64,000 bases of DNA from Dugong dugon. Taxonomy: Eukaryota > Chordata > Mammalia > Sirenia > Dugongidae. Of this stretch, positions 33,116 to 44,439 are shown one piece after another. A program made the translations under genes and the position numbers. The notes beneath the pieces were generated by a model. The model did no database searches and was not told the DNA's origin. It saw only the letters and a list, made by a program, of their open reading frames with translations. The stretch spans positions 58,111,501 through 58,175,500 of the forward strand of contig CM057469.1 of NCBI GenBank assembly GCA_030035585.1. Reading direction: 5' to 3'. Each line of letters begins with the position of its first letter. Positions within the stretch are counted from its first letter, which is position 1.

Positions 33116-33517
33116 AAGAGCTATATATCATCTTACATTAGATATCTGGAATGCTAGGCTTTTTGGACTATTGAACTGGAATGGATGGGAGTTGTTCTGT
33201 ACATTCTTTCTCAGTCTGTCATTTGTCACCTCTTGATCCTTCACTGTATCAAGTGTACATGGCCTTCAGTGTATATAACTTGAGGTAGCTATATTTTTTT
33301 TTTCTGATTTGGTGATTCTCATACATTTTTTGCTCTCTCCCCAAGAGAAAATGTGAGAATATTCTATTTGTGGCTAAAACTATTTGCTTCTAACTGTACT
33401 AAATAATTCTGTTCAAGAGCTGACTAACTGAATGCCAGGATTGACTAACCTGTAATATTACGCATTTGATATGTCTTCCTTGAATTCTTGATTATCCAAA
33501 TCAAATCAACCATTATT
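33116..33517. other. Unassigned DNA
   Basis: I recognise no gene or repeat. A poly(T) run lies near 33294. Confidence 0.45.
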
Positions 33518-33529
33518 TTTGTATTATTA

Positions 33530-33747
33530 AAACAAAAACAAAGCAAAAACCTGTTGCCGTTGAGTCAATTCCAACTCATAGGGACCCTATAGGACAGAGT
33601 AGAAATGCCCCATAGGGTTTCCAAGGCTATAATCTTTACAGAAGCAGACTGCCACATATCTCTCCCTTGGAGCAACTACTGGGTTCAAACCACCGATCTT
33701 TTGGTTAGCAGTTGAGCATTTTAACCTCTGTACCACCAGGGCTCCTC
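33530..33747 (-). mobile_element. AfroSINE, long form, with intact TSD
   Basis: It retains the central block (ggctataatctttacagaagcagactgcc..tctctccc). The 12-bp duplication tttgtattatta at 33518-33529 and 33748-33759 is perfect. Confidence 0.92.
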
Positions 33748-34104
33748 TTTGTATTATTAGATAATGGCTGGTATTACTTTTCTAGAACAAATTAACTGCC
33801 ATCGTATACTACAACCATGCATTTACTAAAATCAACTTAGCCAGGTCTGTTTCAATTTTAAAAGCAAGAGAAAGCAAACAAAAACTTTAAATAAAAATTT
33901 AAAAGGATAAGTTAAAAAAAAAAAATTCAACACCAACCTTTAATTCTGTTATGGAAAGACAGTACATTATATTATGCTATTTTAGAAGATTAGAATATCT
34001 TTTACAATGAGTTGGAATGATATTTGTTTCTAGAGTTCATAAAGACTAGTTTTCTAAGCGAAGCCATGTGAGTACTGGACATTTTCCTCCTAAACTTATA
34101 CATG

Positions 34105-34312
34105 GGAGTCCCTGAGTGGTGCAAATGGCTTAATTGCTTGACTACTAGATCAAAGATTGGCATTTGGAACCCATCCAGAAGTACCTCAGAAGATAGGCCT
34201 GGAGGTCTGCTTCTGAGAGGTCACAGCTTTGAAAACCCTGTGGAGCACTCGGCACACATGGAGTCGCCATGAGTTGGACTTGATTTGATAGCAACTAACA
34301 ACAACAACAATT
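34105..34312 (+). mobile_element. AfroSINE, second body type
   Basis: The head is ggagtccctgagtggtgcaaatgg and the body 'gtacctcagaagataggcctggaggtctgcttc'. The RTE-like end is 'gatagcaactaacaacaacaac'. Confidence 0.9.
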
Positions 34313-34337
34313 TATAGATTAGAAAACTGGTACCCAG

Positions 34338-34862
34338 TGCCATGAATTGAATTGTGTGCCCCCAAAATATGTGTCTACTTGGCTAGGCCATGATTTCCCA
34401 GTATTGTGTGGTTGTCCACCATTTTGTCATCTGATGTGATTTTCCTATGTGTTGTAAATACTACCTCTATGATGTTAACGAGGCAGGATTAGAGGCAATA
34501 TGTTAATGAGGCAGGACTCAATCTATAAGATTAGGTTGTGCCTTAAATCAATCTCTTTTGAGACATAAAAGAGAGAAGGGAGCAGACAGACACGGGGACC
34601 TTGTACCACCAACAAATAAGAGCCAGGAGAATAGCGCATCCTTTGGGCCCTGGGTCTCTGCACTGAGAAGCTCCTCTAGCAGGGAAGATTGATGACGTGG
34701 ACCTTTCCCCAGAACCGACAGAAAGAGAAAGGCTTCCCCTGGAGCCAGCAGCCTGAATTCACTCCTAGCTTCCTAGACTGTGAGAGAAAAAATTTCTCTT
34801 TGTTAAAGCCATCCACCTGTGGTATTCTGTTATAGGAGCACTAGATAACTTTAAGTAAGACA
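34338..34862 (+). mobile_element. MaLR-like solo LTR with perfect 5-bp TSD
   Basis: 525 bp from TGccatgaattgaattgtgtg to ctttaagtaagaCA. The flanks are cccag at 34333-34337 and 34863-34867. A 'gttaaagccatccacctgtgg' region near the 3' end aligns with the two other LTRs. A complete TG...CA element without internal sequence means an LTR-LTR recombination product. Confidence 0.92.
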
Positions 34863-34867
34863 CCCAG

Positions 34868-36039
34868 GAAGATAATTATTTGTATTGAACCCCCAATTTG
34901 ACCATACTGCTCCTCATCGTTAACTCTATTTCTAAGGTAATGTAATTCCTCCTCCTCATAGTTTGTCTTTTATAAAAATATCATGTTTATGTATCAGGTT
35001 TAGGTGTCTCTTTTTTGGGGGTCTTGAACCCTTCCTGGAAGTAGGGAACTTAAATTCCACTTCTCGAACAGTTTTCCTGTTAAATGTTCTCAGTAGAGTG
35101 CCTTGGATTGACACTGAAATGCATTTTGGGCGGACAACATGAGCAGAAGGAGTGTTTTACTCAACCTTGAAGAAATGTTAAGCGTTAATTCCCTGCTTCT
35201 CATAAAGTGCACCAAGTGTATATGCAGTGTTCCTGAGAGCTTCCTAATGAACTGAAAAACAAACAATTTGAGGTGGGAAGAAATATATTTAATCAACCCC
35301 CTGAGCAGCAATGATTTGCCTCAGCTTGTCCTACACACTTGATTCTGATTAAAATAAGGCAAGTGAACTAGTTTAACCTTTCTTGATTAAGAAAGTGCAT
35401 TTGTCTTTAGTAGAGTCTTAACTTCCACACAATATGGATCATGTACGTTTATTGTTAACATGCAGGCTAACAAGATACATAAAACAATTAAATTGAGGAA
35501 TGTTTTCTAGTGGCCATGACTGGGCTGAGAACTAATTGTTTTTAAATGACCCAAATGACAAAGGTGACAGGATTGGATGTGATATGCTTGGCTAAAGAGG
35601 CTTTCTAACTTGTAATTAAGGTAAACTCCTCCTCAAATTGCTCCACTCCTTTTGAACATTTCTTGTCATTGGGTTAATAAAAAGCATGATAATGGCTGAT
35701 GTTTCAAGAAATAAAATACTTTGTTGGAAAACAAAGACTGTGCAGAGGCTTTCTAGATAAGATTTTAATGCTGCAAAAACAAATAAAGGGCAGCAAGACA
35801 GAAAGGTAGGGACAGTTCCCAGGCTGTCTTCGCCATTCCTGCTGTGGGTCTAAAAGCAAGAGGGCCAGCTAAGGCTTGTTGGAGTACTCCAGGGCACCAT
35901 TAAGCGAGATAGCTTCCTAGGTTGTGAAGTCAGCTGGCATCTACAGGGAACAGCAAGATTTTTGAGAAATGATCTGCATAATTTTGACTAAAACCCTATT
36001 CTGCCTAACTAATAATAAATTTAAATGATTTTTTTATTT
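34868..36039. other. Repeat-free island
   Basis: About 1.2 kb in which I recognise no interspersed repeat, unusual for this window. Around 35500-35760 there are several TAATTA/TTAATAAA-type words. No convincing open frame or splice structure is visible. Confidence 0.4.
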
Positions 36040-36230
36040 AATGTGATGCTTTATGTTTTACAGAGCACATTCAATATACAATCTCCTGCGATGCTCACAA
36101 CAGCTTTGTGAGGTGCGATCATCCTTACCTTACCGATGAGGTGCATAGGGATTGTCTTTGCTGTATAACTAGAACATGAAACCTGATTTTCTGACTTCAA
36201 ATCCAGAGCTATACAACTATCTCACTGCCT
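36040..36230 (-). mobile_element. MIR relic
   Basis: The order 'gctttatgttttacagagcac', 'gatgctcacaacagctttgtgagg' and 'gatgaggtgcatagg' fits a reverse-oriented MIR. Confidence 0.65.
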
Positions 36231-36630
36231 GAATTTTTTACTTGACTGCCATTGTGGCAGCCATCTTGACAGAGAGCATCTTGCAGTGATCAGCATAATA
36301 TTTACTCCGAAATCTGTTACTTGTTCTTTCAACCTGTTACAAAGTGTGGTTTTTTTTCTCTTAGTGATAACAGATTGCCATATGCATCGGGCATTTCAAA
36401 TGCCACGTCATAGCCACGTCATAAAATGTGATACAACAATGGGCTCTGACTCTTTTGTTTCACCTCACATACTTTATGATGATGTCATGGAGCCTTCTAT
36501 CATGCTATCCTCTAATTTCATGATAGGATTGTTTCATGTGTGAAAGCAAGAGATTCTGTGTCCTTTGGGTAATTCCGGTGATGAAACACTTAATTTCTGG
36601 TGATAGAATTTTGTAATATTAAGGATCCTG
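36231..36630. other. Unassigned DNA
   Basis: No gene or clear repeat. The plus frame at 36286-36543 has no domain I recognise. Confidence 0.4.
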
Positions 36631-37867
36631 CCTAAAAAATGCATTTTTTTGTTTGTTTAAAATTTTTTAATGGTACTTTAGATGAAGGTTTACAGAACAA
36701 ATAGTTTCTCATTAAACAGTCAGTACTGTTTTATGACATTGGTTAACAACCCCATGACATGTCAACGCTCTCCCTTCTCAACCCTGAGGACGTTTTTTTT
36801 TGGTGAAAATATGCATAGCCAAAGTTACACCATTTTGAAAGTTTCTACATGTACAATTCAGTGACATCAATTACATTCTTCCAGTTGTGTTGCTATTATC
36901 ACTATCCTTTTCCAAATTATTCCATCACCATTATCTTCAACTCACTGTCCCCTAGGCTTCCCATCAAACCTTTTGAGTTGCTGTTGTCAATTTGATCTCA
37001 CATAGATAATTCATTTTTTATTTTGTAAATTAGATGAAGGTTTGAAGAACAAATAGTTTCTTATTGAGCGGTTAGTACACATATTGCCCTACGACAATGA
37101 TTAACAACCCCATGACATGTCAACACTGTCCCTTCTCAACCTTGGGTTCCTTATCACCAGCTTTCCTGTCCCCTCCTGCCTTCTAGTCCTTGTCCCTGGA
37201 CTGCCATGCCTCAGTAGTCCTGTTTTGCTTTATAAGGCTGTCCAATCCCCAGCTGAATGGAGAACTTCAGGAAGGGCTTCACTACTGAGTTAAAACGGTG
37301 TCCAGGGGCCATAGTCTCGGGGTTTCTCCAGTCTGTTAGGCCAGTAAATCTGGTCTCTTTTTGTGAGTTAGAATTCTGTTCTATATCCTTTTCCAGCTCT
37401 GTCCAGGACCCTCTATTGTGATCCCAGTCAGAGCAGTCAGTGGTGGTAGCCAGGCACCATCTAGCTGTACTGGACTCAGTCTGGTGGAGGTCATTGTACC
37501 TGTGGTCCGTTAGTCCTTTGTACTAATCTTTTCCTTGTGTCTTGTTCTCTTCATTCTCCCTTGCTCTGGAAGGGGTGAGACCAGTGGAGTATCTTAGATG
37601 GCTGCTCACAGGCTTTTAAGACCCCAGACGCTACTCACCAAGGTAGAATGTAGAACATTTTCTTTTTAAGCTGTGTTATGCCAGTTGAGCTAGATGTTCC
37701 CCAAGACCATGGTCCCCACAGCCCTCTGCTCAGCCATTCAGTCCCTCAGGGAGTTTGGAAGTATCTATGGAGCTTCCAAGACCTTTCCTTGTACAAGTTG
37801 TGTTGGCTTCCCCAGTAATGTGTACTGTCTTACCCTGCACCAAAGTTACCACTTATCCATTTAGTTT

Positions 37868-37887
37868 CCCCCCACTCCTCCCATCCC
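37868..37887 (-). other. G-rich polypurine tract in L1 copy 3 3'UTR
   Basis: The sense-strand G-rich tract is at the same place as in copies 1 and 2, here interrupted by a T. Confidence 0.6.
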
Positions 37888-38403
37888 TCGTAACCAACAA
37901 AGATTGTTTCTTTTTGTGTGTAAACCTTTACATGAGTTATACAGTAGAGGTCTCATATAATATTTGTCCTTTTGTGACTGACTTATTTCACTCAGCATAA
38001 TGTCCTCCAGTTCTGTTCCTCTTACTACCCTGTGCTGAGTTCCTTTTTTTGTGGATTTTTTTTCCTTTCTTTTTTTTTTGGAGGTTTTGTTTTTACTGAG
38101 ACTTTATGTTTTTCTTCTTTATTTTGATGAGTAGGTTTGTTAACTTTCTTTGTGGTTACCTTGAAATTTACCCTTATCTTCCTAGATTTGAACCAGTCTA
38201 TTATTACTTGGTATCTCTTGACTTCCTCTCCATTAGAAGGTTCTATATCTACACCATTTATTCCCTCTTTTATTGTTCTGATGCTGTTGTCATTTACAAA
38301 TTAACCTCTCTGGTTCCCTTTTGTAATTCTTTTGGTTTTGCATAGTCCTTAAGAGTTCATTTCTTAGGTCGGTATCTGGCTAGTACATTCCTGGGTCCTA
38401 TAT

Positions 38404-39465
38404 TCAGCCTGTTGTCTGATATTGTTTGTTCTCAGATTGAAGGACTTCCTTTAATAAGTCTCATAAGTTTGGTTTGGTTTTTACATAGTCCCTTAATTTC
38501 TGTTTATCTGGAAATGTCCTAATTTCACCATCATATCTGAATGAGAGTTTTGCAGGATATATTATTCTTGGCTTGCAATTTTTTTCTTTCAAGGTTTTAT
38601 ATATGTCATCCCATTGCCTTCTTGCCTGCATGGTTTCTGCCGAATAATCTGAGCTTAGTCTTATTGTTTCTCCTCTGTATGTGACTTCTTGTTTTTCTTG
38701 AGCTGCTCTCAGGATTCTTTTTTGTCTTTGGTTTTTGTGAGTGTGATTATGATATGCCTTGGTGATTTTCTCTTGGGGTCTATCCTATACGGGGTTCGTT
38801 GAGCTTCTTGGATGGTCAGCTTTTCATTTTTCATGATATCAGGGAAGTTTTCTGTCAGCAATTCTTCAATGATCCTCTCTGTGTCTTCTGTTTTCTCCCT
38901 GTTCTGGAACTCCAATCACTCGAAAATTTTTGCTTTTGATTGTATCCCACATAATTCTCAGGGTCTCTTCATTTTTCTTCGTTCTTTTTTCTGATTTTTC
39001 CTCAAACAGAATTGTATCCAAGTGTTTGTCTTCAATTTGGCTGATCCTGTCTTCCACCATTTCAAATCTGTTCCTCAGCCCTTCTATGACACTGTCCATT
39101 TCTGAAATCTTGTTGTTTATCTTTTGGATTTCTAATTGTTGTTTTTGTATAATTTCAAGTTGTGAATTTCTTTTGGCATTTTGTTCCTGCATTATTTTCT
39201 TGAATTCTTCCATTTTTTTGTCTGTATTTTCCATGAATTTGTCTGTCTTTTCCATGAATTTGTCTATTTTTTCCTCATTTTGGTTTGCTTTTTGCTTTAA
39301 CTCTTGGATAATTCTGAGTATTAGAGATTTGAATTCCCTATCAGGTAGTTCTAGTGCCTTTTCTTCTACTGGAAAGTCATCTGGTGTTTTATTTTGGATG
39401 CCTACTGGAACCATCCTGTCATGTTTTTGTAAATGTTTTGATATTGTCTGCTGTCTTCGGGGCAT
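38404..39465 (-). pseudogene. L1 copy 3 ORF1, frameshifted
   Basis: The start MPRRQQTISKHLQ is at 39463-39465 and the probable ancestral stop (TGA) at 38404-38406. The first 199 codons are open and contain the coiled coil (EEKIDKFMEK ... IIQKQQLEIQKINNKISEMD). A frameshift near 38.9 kb then shifts into a second open piece with the RRM motifs (YRIDPKRKSPRHIIITL). Compared with copy 2 there is an extra seven-residue unit in the coiled coil (DKFMEKT before DKFMENT). Role as for other ORF1 proteins: a trimeric RNA chaperone. It is not functional as it stands. Confidence 0.9.
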
Positions 39466-41096
39466 TCAGTAGTTATTTTTCTTGTTTATTGGTTGTAGAC
39501 TAGTTTGTATCATCCTTTTTTTTTTTTTTAAATTTGGCTATGTCTGAGCAGGTGGGCTGTGTGTTCTTTGTTGTTTGCTCATCTGTGGGCATGATACTTT
39601 TCACCTCTTTGTCCAATTGGCAGGGTCAGTCACTCAGATATGGTATAGCAGGGCAGGTCTAGCTGAAGAGGAGTTGCTGGGATGGGTTGTCTGTGGCACT
39701 TACTACAGCCCCCAGGGTGGGTCAGTAACAGCGCAGGGCAGGTTCTGGCAGGCCGTGCCTGTGCTGCTTGATGGTGTGATGTTAAGTGCACGGTGCAGGT
39801 AGGCAGGATGGAGTGGGGAGACTGTGATGTGTGGAGCTAAGATGGGCATGGGAGAGAGGAGAGAGGAACAGGAGCCAAAAACATGCAAACAAACAACAAA
39901 GAGTGCTAGGGGAGCTTACCATTGGAGTGGAGAGTTGAGAGACTATGAAATGGAGAAAAACAAAAGAGGGAAGAAGAAGGAAAAAAGAAAAGAATGAATA
40001 AATAAAAATTAGAAAGATAAAAGAACAGCAAAGCTCCCAGGGATTCCACTGGTGTGGATAAAAGGTCTGGGGAAGTTGTTGAAGTGTAGCCTGGCTAGGA
40101 GGTGTAGAGGTATTCAGCACCAGGTATTTAGGGGACAGGAAGAGAAGGAAGGTATAGAGAGATGAGAAACTGAGTAATGAAGAAAGACAAAAAGGGAAAA
40201 AGCGGGAAAAGAAAGAACAAATAAAAAAAAGAACAAGAACCCCCCCCCCAAAAAAAAAACAGGGGAAAAAAAAAAAAGAAACCATGAAAAAAAAATGCTC
40301 TCAGAGATCCCTCTGCATGTCTGCACAAGCTGAGGGGGTAGATCCCAAGCCACACAGCACTGCCCAGCCAGAACGGGATCCCAACTCGAGAAAAGAAAAA
40401 GAAAAGAAACACACAATTGAAAACAAACAAACAAACAAAAGAAAGCCCCAGGATCTCACCAGCGTGGCAGCACGGACCAGGAAGCAGTACTGCACTTGAA
40501 CGGAGCTCCAGAGCCCCTCAGGATGAAGCAAAGATGGTGCATGGAGTCAGGTATTTGAGCAAAAGGAGGGGGAGGTGGTGAGAGGTAAGGAAGAAATCAA
40601 AAGAAGCGGAAGAAAGCAACACCAGCAGCCAACAAAAGGCACTCAGGGAGTCTGCCAGTGCGGGCGGGTGGAATCCAAGCAGCCAGTGTTTCCCGGCTAA
40701 GAGACTGTGGCCTTGGGAAGCAGAGGAGGCCAAGGGGGGGTGAAGAAGGGTAGGGGGTGGGAAAGCATATACTGCAGTTTATCAGTTGTTCTGTCTCATG
40801 CTGGAAGCTTTGTGAAGCAGCTTTCTGGTATCCCCTATTTGCTGGTCTCTGATAGGAGTCCAAGATGGTGGATCCGTGCTGCATTAGCTGATAGGGGACC
40901 TCTCCATGTATGTCTCCTCACTCTCGGTTCTCTGTCAGTTTCTTATTCCGTTTGGTGCTTGGCTGAGTTCTTTATCTCTTCATTTGATGTTTGGGATTTC
41001 AGGATTGCTGTTCTCTCTGTTTGGCTTAGTTTTTTGGATCTTTGCTGTGGATGGACGGCGTGGTCCTTCTGCCTAGAGCACCCTGTTGCTGGAAGT
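39466..41096 (-). promoter_or_regulatory. L1 copy 3 5'UTR, about one monomer
   Basis: It contains one recognisable 5'UTR unit (about 40440-40725; 'gatctcaccagcgtggcagc', 'aaaaggagggggaggtgg', 'gactgtggccttgggaagc'). The A-rich runs at 40240-40290 are specific to this copy. Compare two units in copy 1 and three in copy 2. Confidence 0.65.
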
Positions 41097-41160
41097 CCTA
41101 AAAAATGCTTTTAATGATCATGTGATAATTTTTACCTCAAGTGGCCAAATTTTTTTCTCC

Positions 41161-41492
41161 TTATTGTTGTTGTTAGCTGCCATTCAGTTGGCCCCCGACT
41201 ACCCCATGCACAATTGAATGAAATGCTGCCTCACCCTGTGCTATCCCCATTATTGGTTGGGGATCGGACCATTGTGATTTACATGGTTTCCACCGGCTGA
41301 TTTTCTTAAGTAGATCGTCAGGCCTGTCTTTTTAGTTTGTGTTAGTCTAGAAGCTCTGCTGAAACCTTTTCAGCATCATAGCAACATGCAAGCCTCCACT
41401 GACAGATGGGTGGTGGCTGTGCATAAGGTGTATTGGCCAGGAATAGAACCTGGGTAGAAGGCAAGAATTCTACCAGTGAACCACAAACACTC
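41161..41492 (-). mobile_element. tRNA-Gly-headed SINE with RTE body
   Basis: On the minus strand the head reads 'gtggttcactggtagaattcttgcc', close to the 5' half of tRNA-Gly, with a B-box-like 'aggttctattcctggcc'. The body follows RTE 5' text (ggtttcagcagagcttctagactaac ... cgatctacttaagaaaatcagcc) and ends with the RTE 3' terminus (ggcagctaacaacaacaa). The head differs from the common AfroSINE head. Confidence 0.8.
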
Positions 41493-41739
41493 CCTTCTCC
41501 CCATTTTCTCATTAGGATATTATTATTATAGTCAATGTTTGTTTATTGATCTATGTATCCTCTACTTTTCAATATGGCTAATAGGAATTCTGCAACTATT
41601 CTTAATTAATTCTATTTAGTAATTTGTAAATGACCTAATCAATTTACTGGCTATTTTAATAACTTACCTTCCACACAAAGTCCCCATCATGCTCCATCCT
41701 ACTCCTGATTTTTTTCAGTTCAATTAATAACTCAGTCTT

Positions 41740-42185
41740 CAGTAGGAATGTTAAATATTATGAAGATGTATATTCTCCCTAAGTTAATAAAGTATATACT
41801 GTCAATAAGACATCAATAACACTTTCAGGTAAACTTTTTTTGGAACTTGCAAAAAAATGAAACTAAAGTTCAAGTGGAAATCTATACGCAAAAAAAAAAA
41901 AAAAAAAGGCAGGAAAATTCTGAAAGAGAAGAGTAATAGAGGCAGAGAATAGTCTTACCACATATTGAATTGTATTTTAAAGCTACAAGACTTTTGGCAT
42001 TGGCACAAATAGTGACTCACTGGAACAGAACAGAATCCAGGAACAGGCTCATCATGTAAGAGTATGTGAAGGTGGCATTTCAATTCAATGGAGGGAAGAC
42101 GGCTCATTCAATAAATGGTACTGGGATAACAATGGTTCGGGTGGGAAAGTAAAGGTGGATCTCAATCTTTACAACTGAGACTTTT
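41740..42185 (+). mobile_element. Ancient L1 ORF2 fragment
   Basis: Plus-strand text such as 'gctacaagacttttggcattggcacaaa', 'ggaacagaacagaatccag' and 'ataaatggtactgggataac' is the RT-to-C-terminal part of an old L1. An 18-nt A run (41890-41907) interrupts it. It is noncoding now. Confidence 0.7.
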
Positions 42186-43844
42186 CCTTTTCACTTATAC
42201 TATCCTGTTCTATTTGACATTTTTGTAAGTTCATGTTTTACTTTCATAATAAAAATAGCTCATTTAAAAAAAAAGATCTCATAATTTGTCCCCTTTTATT
42301 GTATTAATACCAGTTTTCTCTGTTGTTATGAAAAATGAGTGATTTGCTGTTAGTTCTAATGTTTCCTTATTTGCTCTATGTACACCTTAATATTTTAATG
42401 CAGACTTTTAGGTTGATTACAACAACAAAAATCCTGCCTTAAAAATGCAAAACTCTCAAGCTCTTATAACAGGTAGTATTCCCCAGTTTCCTTATGCTGT
42501 TCTCTTTTGACAGCTTTTTATTCTACTTTAAGTCTCTGATTTTATAAAACACAGCTTGTTCTTGTGTTGCAATATCTTGTGACCTTCATGACAGGCAAAG
42601 ATGAATTCTACGTAAGGAATGTCATAGGGGCATAATGTCCTGCTCACCATTTGATCTATGGGTTCTTTATTTGAGCTGAGCTTCTCATAACCATGACTTT
42701 GTTGTCAGTGTGACACAACTTCTACCTCATTAAAATCTGTATGCCAATGGCAGCACCACAGAAATGTCTTCATCAAGTAATGATTTCAAATGCATTTGCA
42801 TAATTGAGGTTGTTATATGTTCTCAGAGCACATGAATCCAAAATGGAGGGAAACACTTCCTAGAAATGAAATATCTACCTGTCTTTTTTGGTGACATAGT
42901 TAAAGGGGTGCTTTACAATGCCTTTTATTTACCATAGACATGGATATAGTTTCATGTGGGGTGGGATATATACATATATATGTGCATATGTGTGTTTGTG
43001 CATATATATATATATGCATACACACATATTATCTGAAATAGTGCCTTAATTCTAGTAGATGGTTAGTAAATATTTGTTATAAGAATGAATGGAATACAAA
43101 GTGAACTAGTAGCTTAAAGGAGGGTTCTGACAACCACTCAATTTTCACTTAAGCTGGGAATTTATGTTTTTTTACTTGACTCTTGGACTTTCTCATTTAC
43201 TCTTTCCTGATAAATACTTCCTCTTGGCCACAAACCTGTCACCTCAGTGTACATTTTCAGAAAAGTAAAAGAAAAGGAAGTAAACCTGTTGCAGTGACAT
43301 TTTAAGCTATTTTTTGGAAGATAGATGGGTAGAGATCTTTAATGGAGAAAGGCTAATAACAGGCAAATGTTTTAGACTAGATTGAGGATAAGGTCTACTG
43401 CTATAAGTAGATGTAAGCTTCACATAGATTCATCTACCAGATAAAAGCAAATCTACCTCCAAAATTCTTAATAGATATATTATTTTTTTTAATTAAAAGT
43501 TACATATTCATTTCTGGATAACAAAAAAAGAAAAACTCACATCTAAACCTGAGCATCTGGTAAAATAATCTCTCGATTTAAACCTATAATATCTAGGAAT
43601 TGTGAAGTTCCACATAGTAATTTTTTCCACATGAATTTTTATTCTGCACCATGTACAATAACAAACAGCACCTATGATGTAGAATGTTAAGACTGGTCTT
43701 TCTAGCTTAACAGCTTTAAACACCTATGTTGTTTCTAATTCTATCAATAATTTTACTTGTATACGTTTTTAACCTTATAAAAATATACCGCATATTGTCT
43801 TTATTTTTCTTACCTTATAATATCCAAGTTAAAATGATTATGTA
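42186..43844. other. Mostly unassigned DNA with a TA/TG microsatellite
   Basis: An imperfect TATATG/CATATA microsatellite lies at about 42963-43030. No gene or further interspersed repeat is recognised. Confidence 0.45.
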
Positions 43845-44395
43845 ACTGGACCCCAACCCTGTGATTCTGATATGACTCCGCCCTGCTGACTGTAGTAATC
43901 CTCCAGAAACCTAAGTAACTTCCTTCAAGTTGTTTCTCAGAAACCAGCTGAAAACACAAGAAAGATCCAGCCTGAGTAGGTTCCAGGCAGTTTTGGCCCA
44001 CCTGACACGCGCAGAATGTGACCAGCCTGTCCTCAGAGTGACCTTATGGTGTATCTTCTGGGAAAACCCCCCACCCCATCATGCCAAGACAGCCATTTTT
44101 TTAACATGGGACCTAGGACATCTGAGTACACCTGACTCCACCCCAAATGAATAAACACACCCTTTCCTGGAATTCCTGGAATTTATGTGAATATGTGTAG
44201 CTTCCCTAAAACTAACCACCATAAAACACAGCCTCACCCATGCCTGGGGGAGTCAGATCTGAGGAATTTTCTTCCTGGCTCCTTGCTCAGTGGTTTGCAG
44301 TAAAACTACATTTTCTTTCTCAAAGTAATTGGAACTCTGTGTGCACTGGGCAGGGATCTTCCATTTAGTTCGGCAACCATTACTCTGTTGCCACA
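43845..44395 (+). mobile_element. ERV1-like LTR block A
   Basis: GC-richer than its surroundings, with 'aatgaataaacacaccc', 'gcctcacccatgcctggggg' and an R/U5-like end 'aattggaactctgtgtgcactgggcaggg'. Boundaries are approximate; I did not find a clean TG...CA with duplication. Confidence 0.5.
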
Positions 44396-44439
44396 AGATA
44401 ACAGATCCTTTCAATGTGATTTAGAAAATAATGCTGGAG

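Larger units (their letters stand above)
36643..41096 (-). mobile_element. L1 copy 3, lacking almost all of ORF2
   Basis: It is flanked by cctaaaaaatgc at 36631-36642 and 41097-41108. In sense order: 5'UTR (41096-39466), ORF1 (39465-38404), spacer, then an abrupt junction near 38013 into the last few codons of ORF2 and the 3'UTR. About 3.7-3.8 kb present in copies 1 and 2 is missing. It is more diverged than those copies, so it is an older insertion of the same lineage. Confidence 0.9.

Noticed and set aside
38000-38030. Spliced L1 transcript as origin of the ORF2 deletion in copy 3
   Set aside because: Neither breakpoint shows GT or AG on the sense strand, so splicing is not supported by the sequence.
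38930-39472. 180-codon plus-strand frame
   Set aside because: It is the antisense of L1 ORF1; the real coding direction is minus, with the coiled-coil and RRM motifs.
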